A DNA stretch of 64,000 bases, taken from NCBI RefSeq assembly GCF_030581005.1, contig NZ_JAUQSX010000001.1, positions 310,001-374,000 on the forward strand, written 5' to 3'. The DNA is from Hymenobacter mellowenesis. Its GTDB lineage: Bacteria; Bacteroidota; Bacteroidia; Cytophagales; Hymenobacteraceae. Below the pieces are notes generated by a model. The model saw only the letters and a list, made by a program, of their open reading frames with translations. It was not told where the DNA came from and ran no database searches. Both the position numbers and the translations under genes were made by a program. Positions 17,759 through 27,810 of this stretch are shown piece after piece (position 1 is the stretch's first letter; every line of letters begins with the position of its first letter).

Positions 17759-20700
17759 TTATTCAATCACTACGCGGCGCGTCACGCTCAGGCCGCTGCC
17801 GGTGAGGCGCAGGGTGTACACACCCGTAGCCAAGCCGTGGGTCGGCAATTCGGCCTGATTAGCACGGCCGGCCCCCAACTGCATGGCCTGCGTCAGCACG
17901 CGCTGGCCCAGGGCATTGTAGAGGTCAATCGAAGCCGCGCCGCTGTTGCCAGCGCCGCTCAGCTGCACGCGCAGGGCGTTGCCGCTCACTACGGGGTTCG
18001 GTGCTACGGCCACGGTGTAGCCAGTGGTCTGGTCGCGGGTAGCAGTGCCACGGGTTACCGTCACGGCCAGGGCAGCCACGTTGTTGGTTTCGTTGGTTTC
18101 CGTTTCCACGTTCAGCGGGTCGGCCACGAAGAGGACGTAGTAGGCACCTACCGCCGTGTTAGCCGGTACAGGAGCCGTCAGTTGGCGGTTGGCGCTGGCG
18201 CCCGAGGCGAGGGCCGTGCCGGCGCTGGTGCCCAGCAGCACGTCGCTGGCATCCAGCGTCTGATTGGTGGAGAGGTAGTAGCCCACGGCCGACGTAGCGG
18301 CCGAACCCACCCCCTGGTTCTGAATCGTGGCGCTCAGCGACAAGTTGCCGCCGGCGGGCACCGACGAAGGCGAAGCGCCAATCTGGGTCAGCAGCAGGTC
18401 GGGCGATACCGTGGGCGCGTTCACGCACGTCACGGCGGCATCAAAGCCCGAAGCCGTCACGCTGCCGTCGCTCGTAAACACCAGCGTCAGGGCGCCCGAC
18501 GTGTTGGTGGCACTGGCCTGAATGGGCAGCGAAGGCAGGTAGGTCAGCGTGGCCAGCAAAGGCGACTGGGTGTTCGGGCCGTCATAAATGCGCAGAGCAT
18601 CGCAGCAGGTTTCAACGGCAAACGAGTTGAAGGTGAGCTGTACGCGGCTGCCCGTCGTGCCGGGGTTGATAACGAGGGTACCGTTGGCGTTGTCCGAATA
18701 GTTGCCGAAACCGCCGTGGTCGTACACCGTTGTGTTGCAGGTCGTAACCGTAGCCGTGCCGGTGAAGGGCACCACCGTGCCCGTAAACGGCCCCGTTACT
18801 GTGAACTGGTAGTAGGCCACGTTGTTGGTTTCGTTGGTTTCGCTCACCACGTTGGTAGGGTCGGCCACGGCCAGCATGTAGTAGTTGCCCGCCGTGGTGC
18901 CGGTCGGAATCGTCACCGTGGCGGCCGAGGACAAGTACTGGTAGCTGCCCAGTGCGCCGCCGGTGGTGGTGGTCAGCAGCACGTCGCTGGCGTCCAGCGT
19001 GGTATTGGTCGAAAGGTAATAGCCCGCGTTGCTGCTCGGCGAACTAGTGTTGCCCGCGTTGTAAACGTAGGACGAAACCGCCAGCGTGCCGCCGGGCGAT
19101 ACCGAAGTCGCGCCCAGGTACAGCTGTGTAATCTGCAGGTCGATGGACGGTACCGTTACCTGAATCGTGGTATAGGCCACGTTGTTGTTTTCGTTGGTTT
19201 CGCTCACCGCGTTGGCGGGGTCAGCCACAAACAATACGTAGTAGTAGCCGGGCGCCGTGCCCGCCGGAATGGTGCTCGTGGCCGTGCGGTAGGCGCTCAG
19301 GTTGGCCCCGAGGGAGGTGCCGGCTACCGTGGTCAGCAGCACGTCGCTGGCGTCCAGCACGGCATTGGTCGACAAATAGTAACCCATCGTGCTGCTCGGC
19401 GATGAGAGCGTGCCAGTGTTGTAGATGTACGAAGACATGCTGAGCGAGCCGCCTACACCTACCGTATACGGCGTCGCGTACGCCTGGCTCACCTGCAGGT
19501 CGATGCCCGGGGCGGTTACCGTCAGGGTCGTGTAGGCGACGTTGTTGTTCTCGTTAGTTTCCGTCACCAGGTTGGTGGGGTCGGCCACAAACAGCAGGTA
19601 GTAAGTGCCCGTGGCCGTTGCGGCCGGCACCGTGACGGTGGAATAGATGCTGACGTAATTGCCGCCAGCCAGGGTGGTGGAGTTCTGGCTGCCCACCAGC
19701 ACGTCGCTGGCGTCGAACGTGGTGTTCGTCGACAGGTAGAAGCTCATGTTGGCCGGAGTGGCCGGCGCATTGCCTTGGTTGTATAGGTAGGCCGAGGCAG
19801 TGGCCGTGCCGCCCGACGCCACGGTGCTCGGCGACACGTAAGCCGACGACACTGACAAGTCAATCGAAGGCGCAATCACCGTGAAGGCCACGCTGCGCAC
19901 GTTGTTGGTTTCGTTGGTTTCGCTCACCACATTGGTGGGGTCGGCCACAAATAGAATGTAATAGCTACCGGGCGTGGTGCCCACCGGAATGGTTAGGTAG
20001 CCCGAACGGTACGACGAAAGGTTGGAGCCCAGCGCGCTACCCGAGGCCGTGTACAGCAGCACGTCGTTGGCGTCAAACGTGGTGTTGGTCGAGAGGTAGA
20101 AACCCATGTTGCTGCTCGTTGCCGTCACGTTGCCCTGGTTATATATCGAGGCCGAAGCCTGCGTGGTGCCACCGGCAGCACTGGAGCTGGGGTACAACGT
20201 CTCTTGCTGCACCACCAAGTCGACACCAGGAGGTGCCACCGTAATAGCTACCGAAGCCACGTTGTTGGTTTCGTTGGTCTCGCTAACCTGGTTTTGGTAA
20301 TCGGCCGCAAACAGGATGTAGTATGTGCCGGGCGTGAGGCCCGTCGGAATAGCCGCCGTGCCGTAGCGCGACGACGAATACGTCGTCGTCAGCGCGCCAC
20401 CGTACTGCGAAGTCAACAGAATGTCGCTGGCATCCAGTGTTTGGTCGGTCGAAATGTAGAAGCCCACGCTGCTGCTGGGCGCCACCGCGTTGCCCGAGTT
20501 CAGAATGTAGCAGTTCATGTTGATGGGCGTGCCCACCGCCGTGTTCAGCGGCGAAACCGATGGCTGCACAATGGTCAGGTCAATGCTCGGCGCCACCACC
20601 GTCACGTTCACCGAAGCCACGTTGTTGTTCTCGTTGCTTTCCGTCACCTGGTTCAGGTAGTCGCCCACAAACAGGATGTAGTAGTTGCCCGGGGTGGCCG

Positions 20701-21415
20701 TGGCCGGAATGGTCGCCGTGGCGTAGCGCGTGCTCGACACGCCCGAGTTCAGCGCGTAGCCCGTCGTATAATTCAGTAGAACGTCGCTGGCATCCAGCGT
20801 GGCATCAGTTGAGAAGTAGTAGCCCACGTTGCTGCTGGCCGCCGTGTTCGCGCCAATGTTGTAGATGGAGCAGCTCAGCGAAACCGAGTTGCCGGCCACC
20901 GTACTCAGCGGGCTCACCGAAGCGCCCTGCACGGCCAAATCTGCGAGCGGCACGGTCGTCACACAGGCAATCGAAGCCGCGAAGCCGCTGTAGCTATAGT
21001 AGCTGTCGCTCTGCAACAGCACGGTGAGCGTGCCCGCCGAGTTGGTCGCGTACACCGAAGCCGGGGGCAGATTGTAGTTGGAGTACTCGCCAATCAGCGG
21101 CGCCGAGGTCGAGCTGCCGTCGTATATCCGCACCACATCGTAGTAAGGGTCGATGTTGAAAGTCGAGAACTGCAGGCGAATCTTGTTACCAGCAGTTGAA
21201 GGCGTCAGCGTCGTGCCGCCGTAGGCGTTCAACGCGTAGTTGCCCGAGGGGCCGCCGTCATCGTAAAGCGTGCCGGAACAGGTGGTTACCGACGTAATGC
21301 CGGTGGTGGGCAGGTTGTAGGTCTGGGCGTTAGCCGCCTGGCTCCACCACAGAATGGCGGCCATCAGCGCCAGCCATAATTTGCCTTGAAACAGCAGAGG
21401 GTAGGTTTGTTTCAT
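17759..21415 (-). CDS. Secreted CUB/CARDB repeat protein with T9SS C-terminal domain
   Basis: A 1218-residue protein. The signal peptide ends at QAANA (residue 30). A first CUB-like domain (TTCSGTLYDDGGPSGNY... to ...FAASIACV, about 40-152) is followed by six CARDB-like beta-sandwich repeats of 120 residues, each starting (I/V/A)DL... and ending ETNE(T/N)NNVA. Next come a second CUB-like domain (TTCNTTVYDHGGFGNY...), a seventh CARDB repeat and a type A T9SS sorting domain (VAPNPVVSGNALRVQLSG... VTRRVVIE). It is likely a long surface adhesin or matrix protein. No catalytic domain is seen. Each repeat has STNxTxDASDVLL, which may bind calcium. Confidence 0.88.
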   Translation of the reverse strand: MKQTYPLLFQGKLWLALMAAILWWSQAANAQTYNLPTTGITSVTTCSGTLYDDGGPSGNYALNAYGGTTLTPSTAGNKIRLQFSTFNIDPYYDVVRIYDGSSTSAPLIGEYSNYNLPPASVYATNSAGTLTVLLQSDSYYSYSGFAASIACVTTVPLADLAVQGASVSPLSTVAGNSVSLSCSIYNIGANTAASSNVGYYFSTDATLDASDVLLNYTTGYALNSGVSSTRYATATIPATATPGNYYILFVGDYLNQVTESNENNNVASVNVTVVAPSIDLTIVQPSVSPLNTAVGTPINMNCYILNSGNAVAPSSSVGFYISTDQTLDASDILLTSQYGGALTTTYSSSRYGTAAIPTGLTPGTYYILFAADYQNQVSETNETNNVASVAITVAPPGVDLVVQQETLYPSSSAAGGTTQASASIYNQGNVTATSSNMGFYLSTNTTFDANDVLLYTASGSALGSNLSSYRSGYLTIPVGTTPGSYYILFVADPTNVVSETNETNNVRSVAFTVIAPSIDLSVSSAYVSPSTVASGGTATASAYLYNQGNAPATPANMSFYLSTNTTFDASDVLVGSQNSTTLAGGNYVSIYSTVTVPAATATGTYYLLFVADPTNLVTETNENNNVAYTTLTVTAPGIDLQVSQAYATPYTVGVGGSLSMSSYIYNTGTLSSPSSTMGYYLSTNAVLDASDVLLTTVAGTSLGANLSAYRTATSTIPAGTAPGYYYVLFVADPANAVSETNENNNVAYTTIQVTVPSIDLQITQLYLGATSVSPGGTLAVSSYVYNAGNTSSPSSNAGYYLSTNTTLDASDVLLTTTTGGALGSYQYLSSAATVTIPTGTTAGNYYMLAVADPTNVVSETNETNNVAYYQFTVTGPFTGTVVPFTGTATVTTCNTTVYDHGGFGNYSDNANGTLVINPGTTGSRVQLTFNSFAVETCCDALRIYDGPNTQSPLLATLTYLPSLPIQASATNTSGALTLVFTSDGSVTASGFDAAVTCVNAPTVSPDLLLTQIGASPSSVPAGGNLSLSATIQNQGVGSAATSAVGYYLSTNQTLDASDVLLGTSAGTALASGASANRQLTAPVPANTAVGAYYVLFVADPLNVETETNETNNVAALAVTVTRGTATRDQTTGYTVAVAPNPVVSGNALRVQLSGAGNSGAASIDLYNALGQRVLTQAMQLGAGRANQAELPTHGLATGVYTLRLTGSGLSVTRRVVIE
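18060..20960 (-). repeat. Tandem CARDB-coding repeats with 360-bp period
   Basis: The word GTTGTTG(G/T)TT recurs at 18821, 19181, 19541, 19901, 20261 and 20621, exactly 360 bp apart, with a further copy at 18080 beyond the second CUB domain. Length is fixed although sequence varies, which points to duplication of whole 120-codon units. Confidence 0.85.
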
Positions 21416-21523
21416 GTGAAAATTTGTTGATAAAAAGGAATGAATATTGTTTTGAAGGACAAAAAAATCCCGGCGCGCTCACAGCAAAAAAGCTGCCAGC
21501 CACGTCGGGCACTAAGTCAGTCG

Positions 21524-21838
21524 TTAGTTGTCATTTTGGGGCACCAGCACGAATACGTCCTCACCAGGACGTTTCATGAGGTATTTTTCCCGCGCAAATT
21601 TTTCGAGCAACGCCGGCGAGCTCATTAGTTCGGCCCGCTCTTTTTTCACCACCTCAATGTTGTCGAGGTAATACTGCTTCTCACTACGTAGCTCCTGCCA
21701 CTTGCGGTAGATGTCGAACTGCTTGCCCAAATCGTTTGCATCGAAGACCAGCATCCAGACCAGAAAGCCCATGCCGGTGAGAAAGTAGAAACTGCGGGCC
21801 ACCCGGAGTACCGGGCTAATGAAATGAGGTAGATTCAT
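21524..21838 (-). CDS. Septum formation initiator (DivIC/FtsB-like)
   Basis: A 104-residue protein starting at the ATG at 21838; an upstream frame start would overlap the terminator of eno. It has one membrane helix (FYFLTGMGFLVWMLVF), then a coiled coil (DLGKQFDIYRKWQELRSEKQYYLDNIEVVKKERAEL), then the conserved LLEKFAREKYLMKRPGEDVFVLV that is typical of FtsB/DivIC. Such proteins form the FtsQLB-type complex at the division site in the inner membrane. It follows eno but is separated from it by a hairpin terminator. Confidence 0.85.
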   Translation of the reverse strand: MNLPHFISPVLRVARSFYFLTGMGFLVWMLVFDANDLGKQFDIYRKWQELRSEKQYYLDNIEVVKKERAELMSSPALLEKFAREKYLMKRPGEDVFVLVPQNDN

Positions 21839-21856
21839 CGGGGATAAAGGTAATAC

Positions 21857-21892
21857 AAAAGGCCAATTCCGTGCTAACGAAATTGGCCTTTT
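21857..21892 (-). terminator. Terminator between eno and the divIC-like gene
   Basis: AAAAGGCCAATT (21857-21868) and AATTGGCCTTTT (21881-21892) are exact complements around a 12-nt loop, 22 nt after the eno stop. Confidence 0.8.
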
Positions 21893-21914
21893 ATTCAACT
21901 AACCATCAGAATGG

Positions 21915-23189
<1,275 letters not shown>

Positions 23190-23210
23190 TTAAGTGAGAT
23201 TAGTTCGGCG

Positions 23211-23218
23211 CAAACTTA
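23211..23218 (-). promoter_or_regulatory. Candidate -7 box of eno
   Basis: The minus strand reads TAAGTTTG, a match to TAnnTTTG, 25 nt before the eno ATG. I see no well-placed TTTG box. Confidence 0.45.
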
Positions 23219-23255
23219 CGCCCCTGGTTCCCAATTGCCGCACTTAACCGCAGCA

Positions 23256-23888
23256 TCAACGGTTTGACCGTAACACCGAATCCAGCACGCTGGCGTTGAA
23301 GTGCCCCGCGCCAGCCGTCGCATACAGCACCTTATGCTGCCGGTTCAGCAGCAAGTGCGTAGGAAACCCTGTCGGACCAGTATAACCCGGGTACAGTTCA
23401 TTCAGCAGCTTAGAATAACGCTTGATGCCCGTGAACTCATCTCCGTACTTCTCCATATCGAGTATGTAGGTCGGAAACACAACTTGGCGAGCAACCAAGA
23501 ACCGTTTCACCTGATTGAGTTCGACCCAACTTTCCGGCGTCACCATCACTAGCCCCACTGCTGGCTGTGCCTCATGCATGCGCATGATAACAGGCATTTC
23601 CGCTACGCAAGGCTTGCAAAAGCTCCCGTAGATATAAACATGCGTGATGTCCTTCTCCCCTACCAATCGTTGGATACCCGCCGCGTCCACCTTAAAGACC
23701 TGCGCTCCGGCCGCAATCCCTCCTTCACCCGTGGTTGCTTGCTCCGGCTTACCGGAATCAGGCAAAGCAGCAGGTTGCAACTCCGCTTGTTCTTTCTTGG
23801 AGAGCTTGCTAAATCGAGGGTTCACCTGACACGAATGCAGCATTGCAGCACATGTTACTGCTAAAACCGCTGTTTTGATTGAAAGCAT
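23256..23888 (-). CDS. Thioredoxin-like (TlpA-type) lipoprotein
   Basis: A 210-residue protein. A lipoprotein signal (AVLAVTCAAMLHSC, lipidated Cys20) is followed by a disordered linker to about residue 60 and a thioredoxin-fold domain. The active site is FCKPC (Cys91 and Cys94) after the strand VYIYG, and the cis-proline region reads GPTGFPTHLLLN. It should act in the envelope in disulphide exchange or reduction. The redox partner is unknown; nearby genes (eno, rplQ) give no hint. Base composition is lower in G+C than the amylase or Hsp70 genes. Confidence 0.8.
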   Translation of the reverse strand: MLSIKTAVLAVTCAAMLHSCQVNPRFSKLSKKEQAELQPAALPDSGKPEQATTGEGGIAAGAQVFKVDAAGIQRLVGEKDITHVYIYGSFCKPCVAEMPVIMRMHEAQPAVGLVMVTPESWVELNQVKRFLVARQVVFPTYILDMEKYGDEFTGIKRYSKLLNELYPGYTGPTGFPTHLLLNRQHKVLYATAGAGHFNASVLDSVLRSNR

Positions 23889-23933
23889 GGTTCATTGAAA
23901 TGACAAGCTAAAACGAAGCGATAAATAAACAAA

Positions 23934-23965
23934 AAAAGGGACGCCCCTCACGGAGCGTCCCTTTT
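23934..23965 (-). terminator. Intrinsic terminator after rplQ
   Basis: On the minus strand AAAAGGGACGC pairs with GCGTCCCTTTT over a 10-nt loop and is followed by more T residues. It ends the alpha/spc transcript. Confidence 0.88.
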
Positions 23966-23988
23966 CTATCAATAGCAATTGCTACGAA

Positions 23989-24597
23989 TTAAGCACCAGC
24001 TTCGTCAGCCTTAGCTTCTTCGCGGCTCTCGCCGTCCTTAACAGTTTCGGTAGCCGTGTCAGCCGGAGCCGACTGCTCAACTACTGCGTTAGGAGCAACA
24101 GCTTCGCCTTTCACTTCGGTAGCCGAAGTAGTAGCAGCGGCATCGCCAGCAGCTTTCTTACCACCACGACGCGAACGACGGGTAGTGCCAGCAGCAGCCT
24201 TATCAGCAGCCGCCTGCTTCGACTCAATCAGGGTCTCGTTGAAGTCCACCAGCTCGATGATGCACATCTCGGCGTTGTCGCCCAGACGGGTATCGCTCAG
24301 CTTCAGGATGCGGGTATAGCCACCGGGACGGTTAGCAATTTTGCCCGAAATGTTGCCAAACAGCTCCTTAATCGACTCTTTGTCCTGCAGAGCGGCGAAC
24401 ACCATGCGGCGCGAGTGCGTCGTGTCTTCCTTCGACTTGGTCAGCATCGGCTCCACGTACTTGCGCAGGGCTTTGGCTTTGGCCACAGTCGTCGTCAGAC
24501 GCTTGTGCAGGATGAGCGACGAAGCCATGTTCGACAACATGGCGTGGCGGTGGGCGGTGGTCCGGCCCAGGTGGTTGATTTTTCTTCCGTGACGCAT
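23989..24597 (-). CDS. rplQ: 50S ribosomal protein L17 with long acidic tail
   Basis: A 202-residue protein. Residues 1-125 are canonical L17 ([21 protein letters not shown]... [17 protein letters not shown]), which binds the 50S exit-tunnel side. Residues 126-202 are an extra low-complexity tail: first Lys/Arg-rich ([13 protein letters not shown]), then Ala-, Glu- and Asp-rich up to the stop. Ordinary bacterial L17 ends near residue 120-130. It lies downstream of rpoA across a 170-nt spacer with a terminator-like hairpin, so its level may differ from that of the rest of the operon. Confidence 0.95.
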   Translation of the reverse strand: MRHGRKINHLGRTTAHRHAMLSNMASSLILHKRLTTTVAKAKALRKYVEPMLTKSKEDTTHSRRMVFAALQDKESIKELFGNISGKIANRPGGYTRILKLSDTRLGDNAEMCIIELVDFNETLIESKQAAADKAAAGTTRRSRRGGKKAAGDAAATTSATEVKGEAVAPNAVVEQSAPADTATETVKDGESREEAKADEAGA

Positions 24598-24710
24598 CGG
24601 TCGTTTGAAAAAATGTGTGCTTGCGGGCGGCGACCACGGCGGGCCTCTGAGGCCTCATTAGAACCGCTGCCCCTTGGGCACACTGGTGAAATAGTAAATG
24701 GATAAAAAAG

Positions 24711-24756
24711 AAGATGTGCTAACCCGCCGGACAAGTCCAGCCAATCAGCACATCTT
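24711..24756 (-). terminator. Terminator-like hairpin between rpoA and rplQ
   Basis: On the minus strand AAGATGTGCT (24747-24756) pairs with AGCACATCTT (24711-24720), with an inner CTGGAC/GTCCGG stem, followed by CTTTTTT. It starts 11 nt after the rpoA stop. Confidence 0.8.
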
Positions 24757-24767
24757 TAATCGATATT

Positions 24768-25757
24768 CTAGTCTTCGTCCAGGCGATACTTGCCCAGGTC
24801 CATGCCGAACTCCAGACCACGCTCTTCCACGAGGTTTTCCAGCTCGGTCAGGCTCTTCTTGCCGAAGTTGCGGAACTTCATCATGTCGGCAATTTCGAGC
24901 TGCACCAGCTCGCCCATCGTCTTGATGTCGGCAGCCTTGAGGCAGTTCTTGGCGCGTACGCTGAGCTCCATGTCCTCCAGCGGAGTCTTGAGCATCTTGC
25001 GCATCTGCATGGTTTCCTCGTCAATCGGCTCGTCTTCGGTCACGCGCGGACCTTCGAGGGTCATCGTGTTGTCCGAGAACAGCATGAAGTGCTGAATGAG
25101 GATGTTGGCCGCACCTTTCAATGCTTCCTCCGGGTGAATCGAACCGTCGGTCTGAATCTCGATAACGAGCTTCTCATAGTCGGTCTTCTGCTCCACGCGG
25201 GTGTTCTCGATGCTGTACTTCACGTTCTTGATGGGCGTGTAGATAGCATCGATGGCAATCTGACCGAAAACCTGGTCAGCCGGCTTGTTCTCGTCGGCGG
25301 GCACGTAGCCACGGCCCCGGGCAATCGTCAGCTCCAACTCCAGCTCTACGCTAGGGTCGAGGTGGGCAATCACGTGGTCGGGGTTCAGTACTTCGAAGCC
25401 GCTGGCGAACTTGGCAATATCAGCGCCCGAAAAGGTATCCTGGCCTTTCACGCGCACCGTAATTTTATCCGAGATGGCGTCGCTCACCTTCTTGAAGCGA
25501 ACCATTTTCAGGTTCAGGATGATTTCGGACATGTCCTCAATCACCCCTTCGATGGTCGAAAACTCGTGCAGCACGCTGTTGGTGCGCACCGACGTGATGG
25601 CGAAACCCTCCAGCGACGACAACAGAATGCGACGCAGCGCATTGCCGATGGTGACGCCGTAGCCCTTCTCGAGCGGCTTAAATTCAAACGTCCCGGTGAA
25701 GTCGTCGGATTTCTCCATCACCACTTTCTCCGGCATCTGAAAAGCTAAGATTGACAT
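24768..25757 (-). CDS. rpoA: DNA-directed RNA polymerase subunit alpha
   Basis: A 329-residue protein with start at the ATG at 25757 ([20 protein letters not shown]). The N-terminal assembly domain contains [22 protein letters not shown]; the C-terminal domain contains [22 protein letters not shown] and [14 protein letters not shown]. It dimerises and nucleates assembly of the polymerase core, and its C-terminal domain contacts activators and DNA. It follows rpsD, with a GC-rich hairpin (25808-25832) in the 90-nt spacer. Confidence 0.98.
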   Translation of the reverse strand: MSILAFQMPEKVVMEKSDDFTGTFEFKPLEKGYGVTIGNALRRILLSSLEGFAITSVRTNSVLHEFSTIEGVIEDMSEIILNLKMVRFKKVSDAISDKITVRVKGQDTFSGADIAKFASGFEVLNPDHVIAHLDPSVELELELTIARGRGYVPADENKPADQVFGQIAIDAIYTPIKNVKYSIENTRVEQKTDYEKLVIEIQTDGSIHPEEALKGAANILIQHFMLFSDNTMTLEGPRVTEDEPIDEETMQMRKMLKTPLEDMELSVRAKNCLKAADIKTMGELVQLEIADMMKFRNFGKKSLTELENLVEERGLEFGMDLGKYRLDED

Positions 25758-25807
25758 ATGTGGGGCGTAAAAAATTTGAAAAAAATTGGTGAAGTATAAG
25801 CACAAGT

Positions 25808-25832
25808 GCGGCCCGACAAACTGCCGGGCCGC
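25808..25832 (-). repeat. Hairpin in the rpsD-rpoA spacer
   Basis: GCGGCCCG (25808-25815) and CGGGCCGC (25825-25832) are perfect complements around a 9-nt loop. No T-run follows on the minus strand, so this is more likely a stability or processing element than a terminator. Confidence 0.65.
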
Positions 25833-25847
25833 TACCAGTAGCGTTAC

Positions 25848-26453
25848 TTACTTCGAATACAGTTCGACGATGAGCTGCTCGGTGATTTTCTCCGGAATCA
25901 GCTCACGGGCGGGGGCGTTGAGGAACTTGCCAGCCAACTCCTTGCCGTCCCACTCCAGCCACGAGAACTGGCGCGAGTTGCGAACCGACAGGCTCGTGGT
26001 GATGGCTTCCAGCGACTTCGACTTCTCACGCACGGCCACAATGTCGCCGGGACGCAAGTGGTACGAAGGGATGTTCACCACTTCACCGTTCACGGTGATG
26101 TGCTTGTGACCAACGAGCTGGCGGGCAGCGCGACGCGTCGAGGCAATGCCCAAACGGTACACGGCGTTGTCCAGACGGGCTTCCAGCAGGGCGAGCAGGT
26201 TGTCACCGGTGATGCCGGGGAGCGCTGCTGCTTTGTGGAACAGGTTTTCGAATTGCTTCTCCAACATGCCGTACATGTACTTCACCTTCTGCTTCTCCAT
26301 CAGCTGGACAGCGTACTCCGACTGCTTCTTGCGACGGCCGCGGCCGTGCTGGCCCGGAGGATAGGCTTTTTTGTTGAGCGCTTTGCTCGGGCCGAAAATC
26401 GGCTCGTTGAAGCGACGGGCAATTTTTGAGGTAGGGCCGGTATAACGTGCCAT
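25848..26453 (-). CDS. rpsD: 30S ribosomal protein S4
   Basis: A 201-residue protein of normal length. [21 protein letters not shown] and the S4 RNA-binding domain ([30 protein letters not shown]) are diagnostic. It starts 30S assembly by binding 16S rRNA. The N-terminus lacks a zinc-binding Cys cluster (C- form). It is between rpsK and rpoA in the usual alpha-operon order. Confidence 0.98.
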   Translation of the reverse strand: MARYTGPTSKIARRFNEPIFGPSKALNKKAYPPGQHGRGRRKKQSEYAVQLMEKQKVKYMYGMLEKQFENLFHKAAALPGITGDNLLALLEARLDNAVYRLGIASTRRAARQLVGHKHITVNGEVVNIPSYHLRPGDIVAVREKSKSLEAITTSLSVRNSRQFSWLEWDGKELAGKFLNAPARELIPEKITEQLIVELYSK

Positions 26454-26479
26454 TGTAATCTAATTTCTGAAGTGGAAAA

Positions 26480-26872
26480 CTAAACGCGACGACGCTTGGG
26501 GGGGCGGCAGCCGTTGTGCGGCAGCGGCGTTACGTCGCGGATGGTGGTCACCTCAATGCCCACGTTGCCGAGGGCGCGGATGGCCGACTCACGGCCCGAG
26601 CCTGGACCTTTAACGAATACTTCGGCTTTGCGCATGCCCAGGTCGTGAGCCACTTTGCCGCAGTCGCTCATCGCCATTTGAGCGGCGTAGGGCGTGTTTT
26701 TCTTCGAACCACGGAAGCCCATTTTGCCGGCCGAAGCCCACGAAATAACTTGACCGTTGTTGTTGGTGATGGAGATGATGATGTTGTTGAACGAGGCACG
26801 AATGTGTACCTGGCCCACCTGCTCCACCACGACAACGCGCTTCTTGGCTTTGTCTTTTCTTTTTTGTGCCAT
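26480..26872 (-). CDS. rpsK: 30S ribosomal protein S11
   Basis: A 130-residue protein: [37 protein letters not shown] and the C-terminal [18 protein letters not shown] identify S11, which lines the 30S platform near the mRNA exit. Length is normal. It follows rpsM after an 87-nt spacer that holds a hairpin. Confidence 0.98.
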   Translation of the reverse strand: MAQKRKDKAKKRVVVVEQVGQVHIRASFNNIIISITNNNGQVISWASAGKMGFRGSKKNTPYAAQMAMSDCGKVAHDLGMRKAEVFVKGPGSGRESAIRALGNVGIEVTTIRDVTPLPHNGCRPPKRRRV

Positions 26873-26891
26873 TTGGTTATCGCAAAAAATG

Positions 26892-26952
26892 CGGGAGGTG
26901 TTGGCGCTGGCTGCGCGAGTAAATTACCCGCCAGAGCCAGCGCCGATTCCCG
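26892..26952 (-). repeat. Hairpin in the rpsM-rpsK spacer
   Basis: GGCGCTGGCT (26903-26912) pairs exactly with AGCCAGCGCC (26935-26944); outer CGGGA/TCCCG (26892-26896 and 26948-26952) can extend the stem. On the minus strand a run of T residues follows (CGCATTTTTTG), so weak termination is possible. Confidence 0.65.
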
Positions 26953-26959
26953 TGTGAAT

Positions 26960-27337
26960 TTATTTGGTTGCCTTCTTCTTGCCGGCCACCGTTTTGCGCT
27001 TGCCCTTGCGGGTACGCGAGTTGTTCTTGGTGCGCTGACCACGAACCGGCAGACCTTTGCGGTGACGCAGACCACGGTAGCAACCGATGTCCATCAAACG
27101 CTTGATGTTCGTCGTTACTTCCGAGCGCAGCACGCCTTCAGTCTTGTGCTCGGCGGCAATGATGGCGCGGACGGCACCCGACTCCTCGTCGGTCCAGTCC
27201 TTCACCTTCTTGTTGACGTCGACGCCAGCTTTTACCAGAATCTTGCTGGCGTTGCTCCGGCCAATGCCGAAAATGTAAGTCAGCGAAATTTCGCCGCGCT
27301 TGTTGTCCGGGATATCAACCCCTGCGATACGAGCCAT
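26960..27337 (-). CDS. rpsM: 30S ribosomal protein S13
   Basis: A 125-residue protein: [30 protein letters not shown] and the C-terminal [21 protein letters not shown] are diagnostic (the sequence reads [20 protein letters not shown]). S13 sits in the 30S head and contacts the P-site tRNA. Length is normal. It is followed by rpsK, and preceded by rpmJ across a 111-nt spacer with no other gene. Confidence 0.98.
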   Translation of the reverse strand: MARIAGVDIPDNKRGEISLTYIFGIGRSNASKILVKAGVDVNKKVKDWTDEESGAVRAIIAAEHKTEGVLRSEVTTNIKRLMDIGCYRGLRHRKGLPVRGQRTKNNSRTRKGKRKTVAGKKKATK

Positions 27338-27448
27338 TGTGTGTGGTTATGTGTTTGCGGACAGAAACCCGGCAACTACTTGGAAGGCGGGCCGAAGGCT
27401 AACAACCAACGACCCAGTACCCAAGGTTCCGGGGTTCTAAAAATTGAA

Positions 27449-27565
27449 TTAACCCTGACGCTGCTTGAAACGCGGGTTTTTCTTGTTGATGACGTAGAGC
27501 TTGCCATTACGGCGGACCAGTTTGCAGTCCACGCTACGCTTTTTCACCGAGGTTTTTACTTTCAT
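27449..27565 (-). CDS. rpmJ: 50S ribosomal protein L36
   Basis: A 38-residue protein read from the ATG at 27565: [20 protein letters not shown], then [18 protein letters not shown]. This is L36, a small protein that binds 23S rRNA. Only one of the four zinc ligands of the zinc-ribbon form is kept (a single Cys at residue 14), so this is a zinc-free version. It lies 21 nt downstream of infA and is placed between infA and rpsM as in most bacteria. Confidence 0.96.
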   Translation of the reverse strand: MKVKTSVKKRSVDCKLVRRNGKLYVINKKNPRFKQRQG

Positions 27566-27586
27566 GACCTGTGAAGGGAAACGGGT

Positions 27587-27805
27587 TTATTTATAACGAT
27601 ACTTAATCCGGCCCTTCGACAAGTCGTAGGGCGACATTTCCAGTTTCACCTTGTCGCCGGGCAGAATCTTGATGTAGTGCATCCGCATCTTGCCCGAAAT
27701 GTGGGCAATCAGCTGGTGACCGTTCTCCAATTCCACGCGGAACATGGCGTTAGAAAGGGCTTCCAGGATGGTTCCGTCCTGCTCAATCGAGGCTTGTTTT
27801 GCCAT
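27587..27805 (-). CDS. infA: Translation initiation factor IF-1
   Basis: A 72-residue protein with the single OB fold of IF-1: [64 protein letters not shown]. It occupies the 30S A site during initiation. Only 5 nt separate it from map, so the two are likely translated together. Confidence 0.98.
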   Translation of the reverse strand: MAKQASIEQDGTILEALSNAMFRVELENGHQLIAHISGKMRMHYIKILPGDKVKLEMSPYDLSKGRIKYRYK

Positions 27806-27810
27806 AAGGG

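Noticed and set aside
18060..20960. Regular repeats considered as a CRISPR array
   Set aside because: The period is 360 bp, it is fully within one reading frame, and the repeats encode CARDB domains.
27526..27545. Possible second copy of the REP-like unit (AGTCCACGCTAC) inside rpmJ
   Set aside because: The match is short, lacks the palindromic core, and is within the L36 coding sequence, so it is chance.
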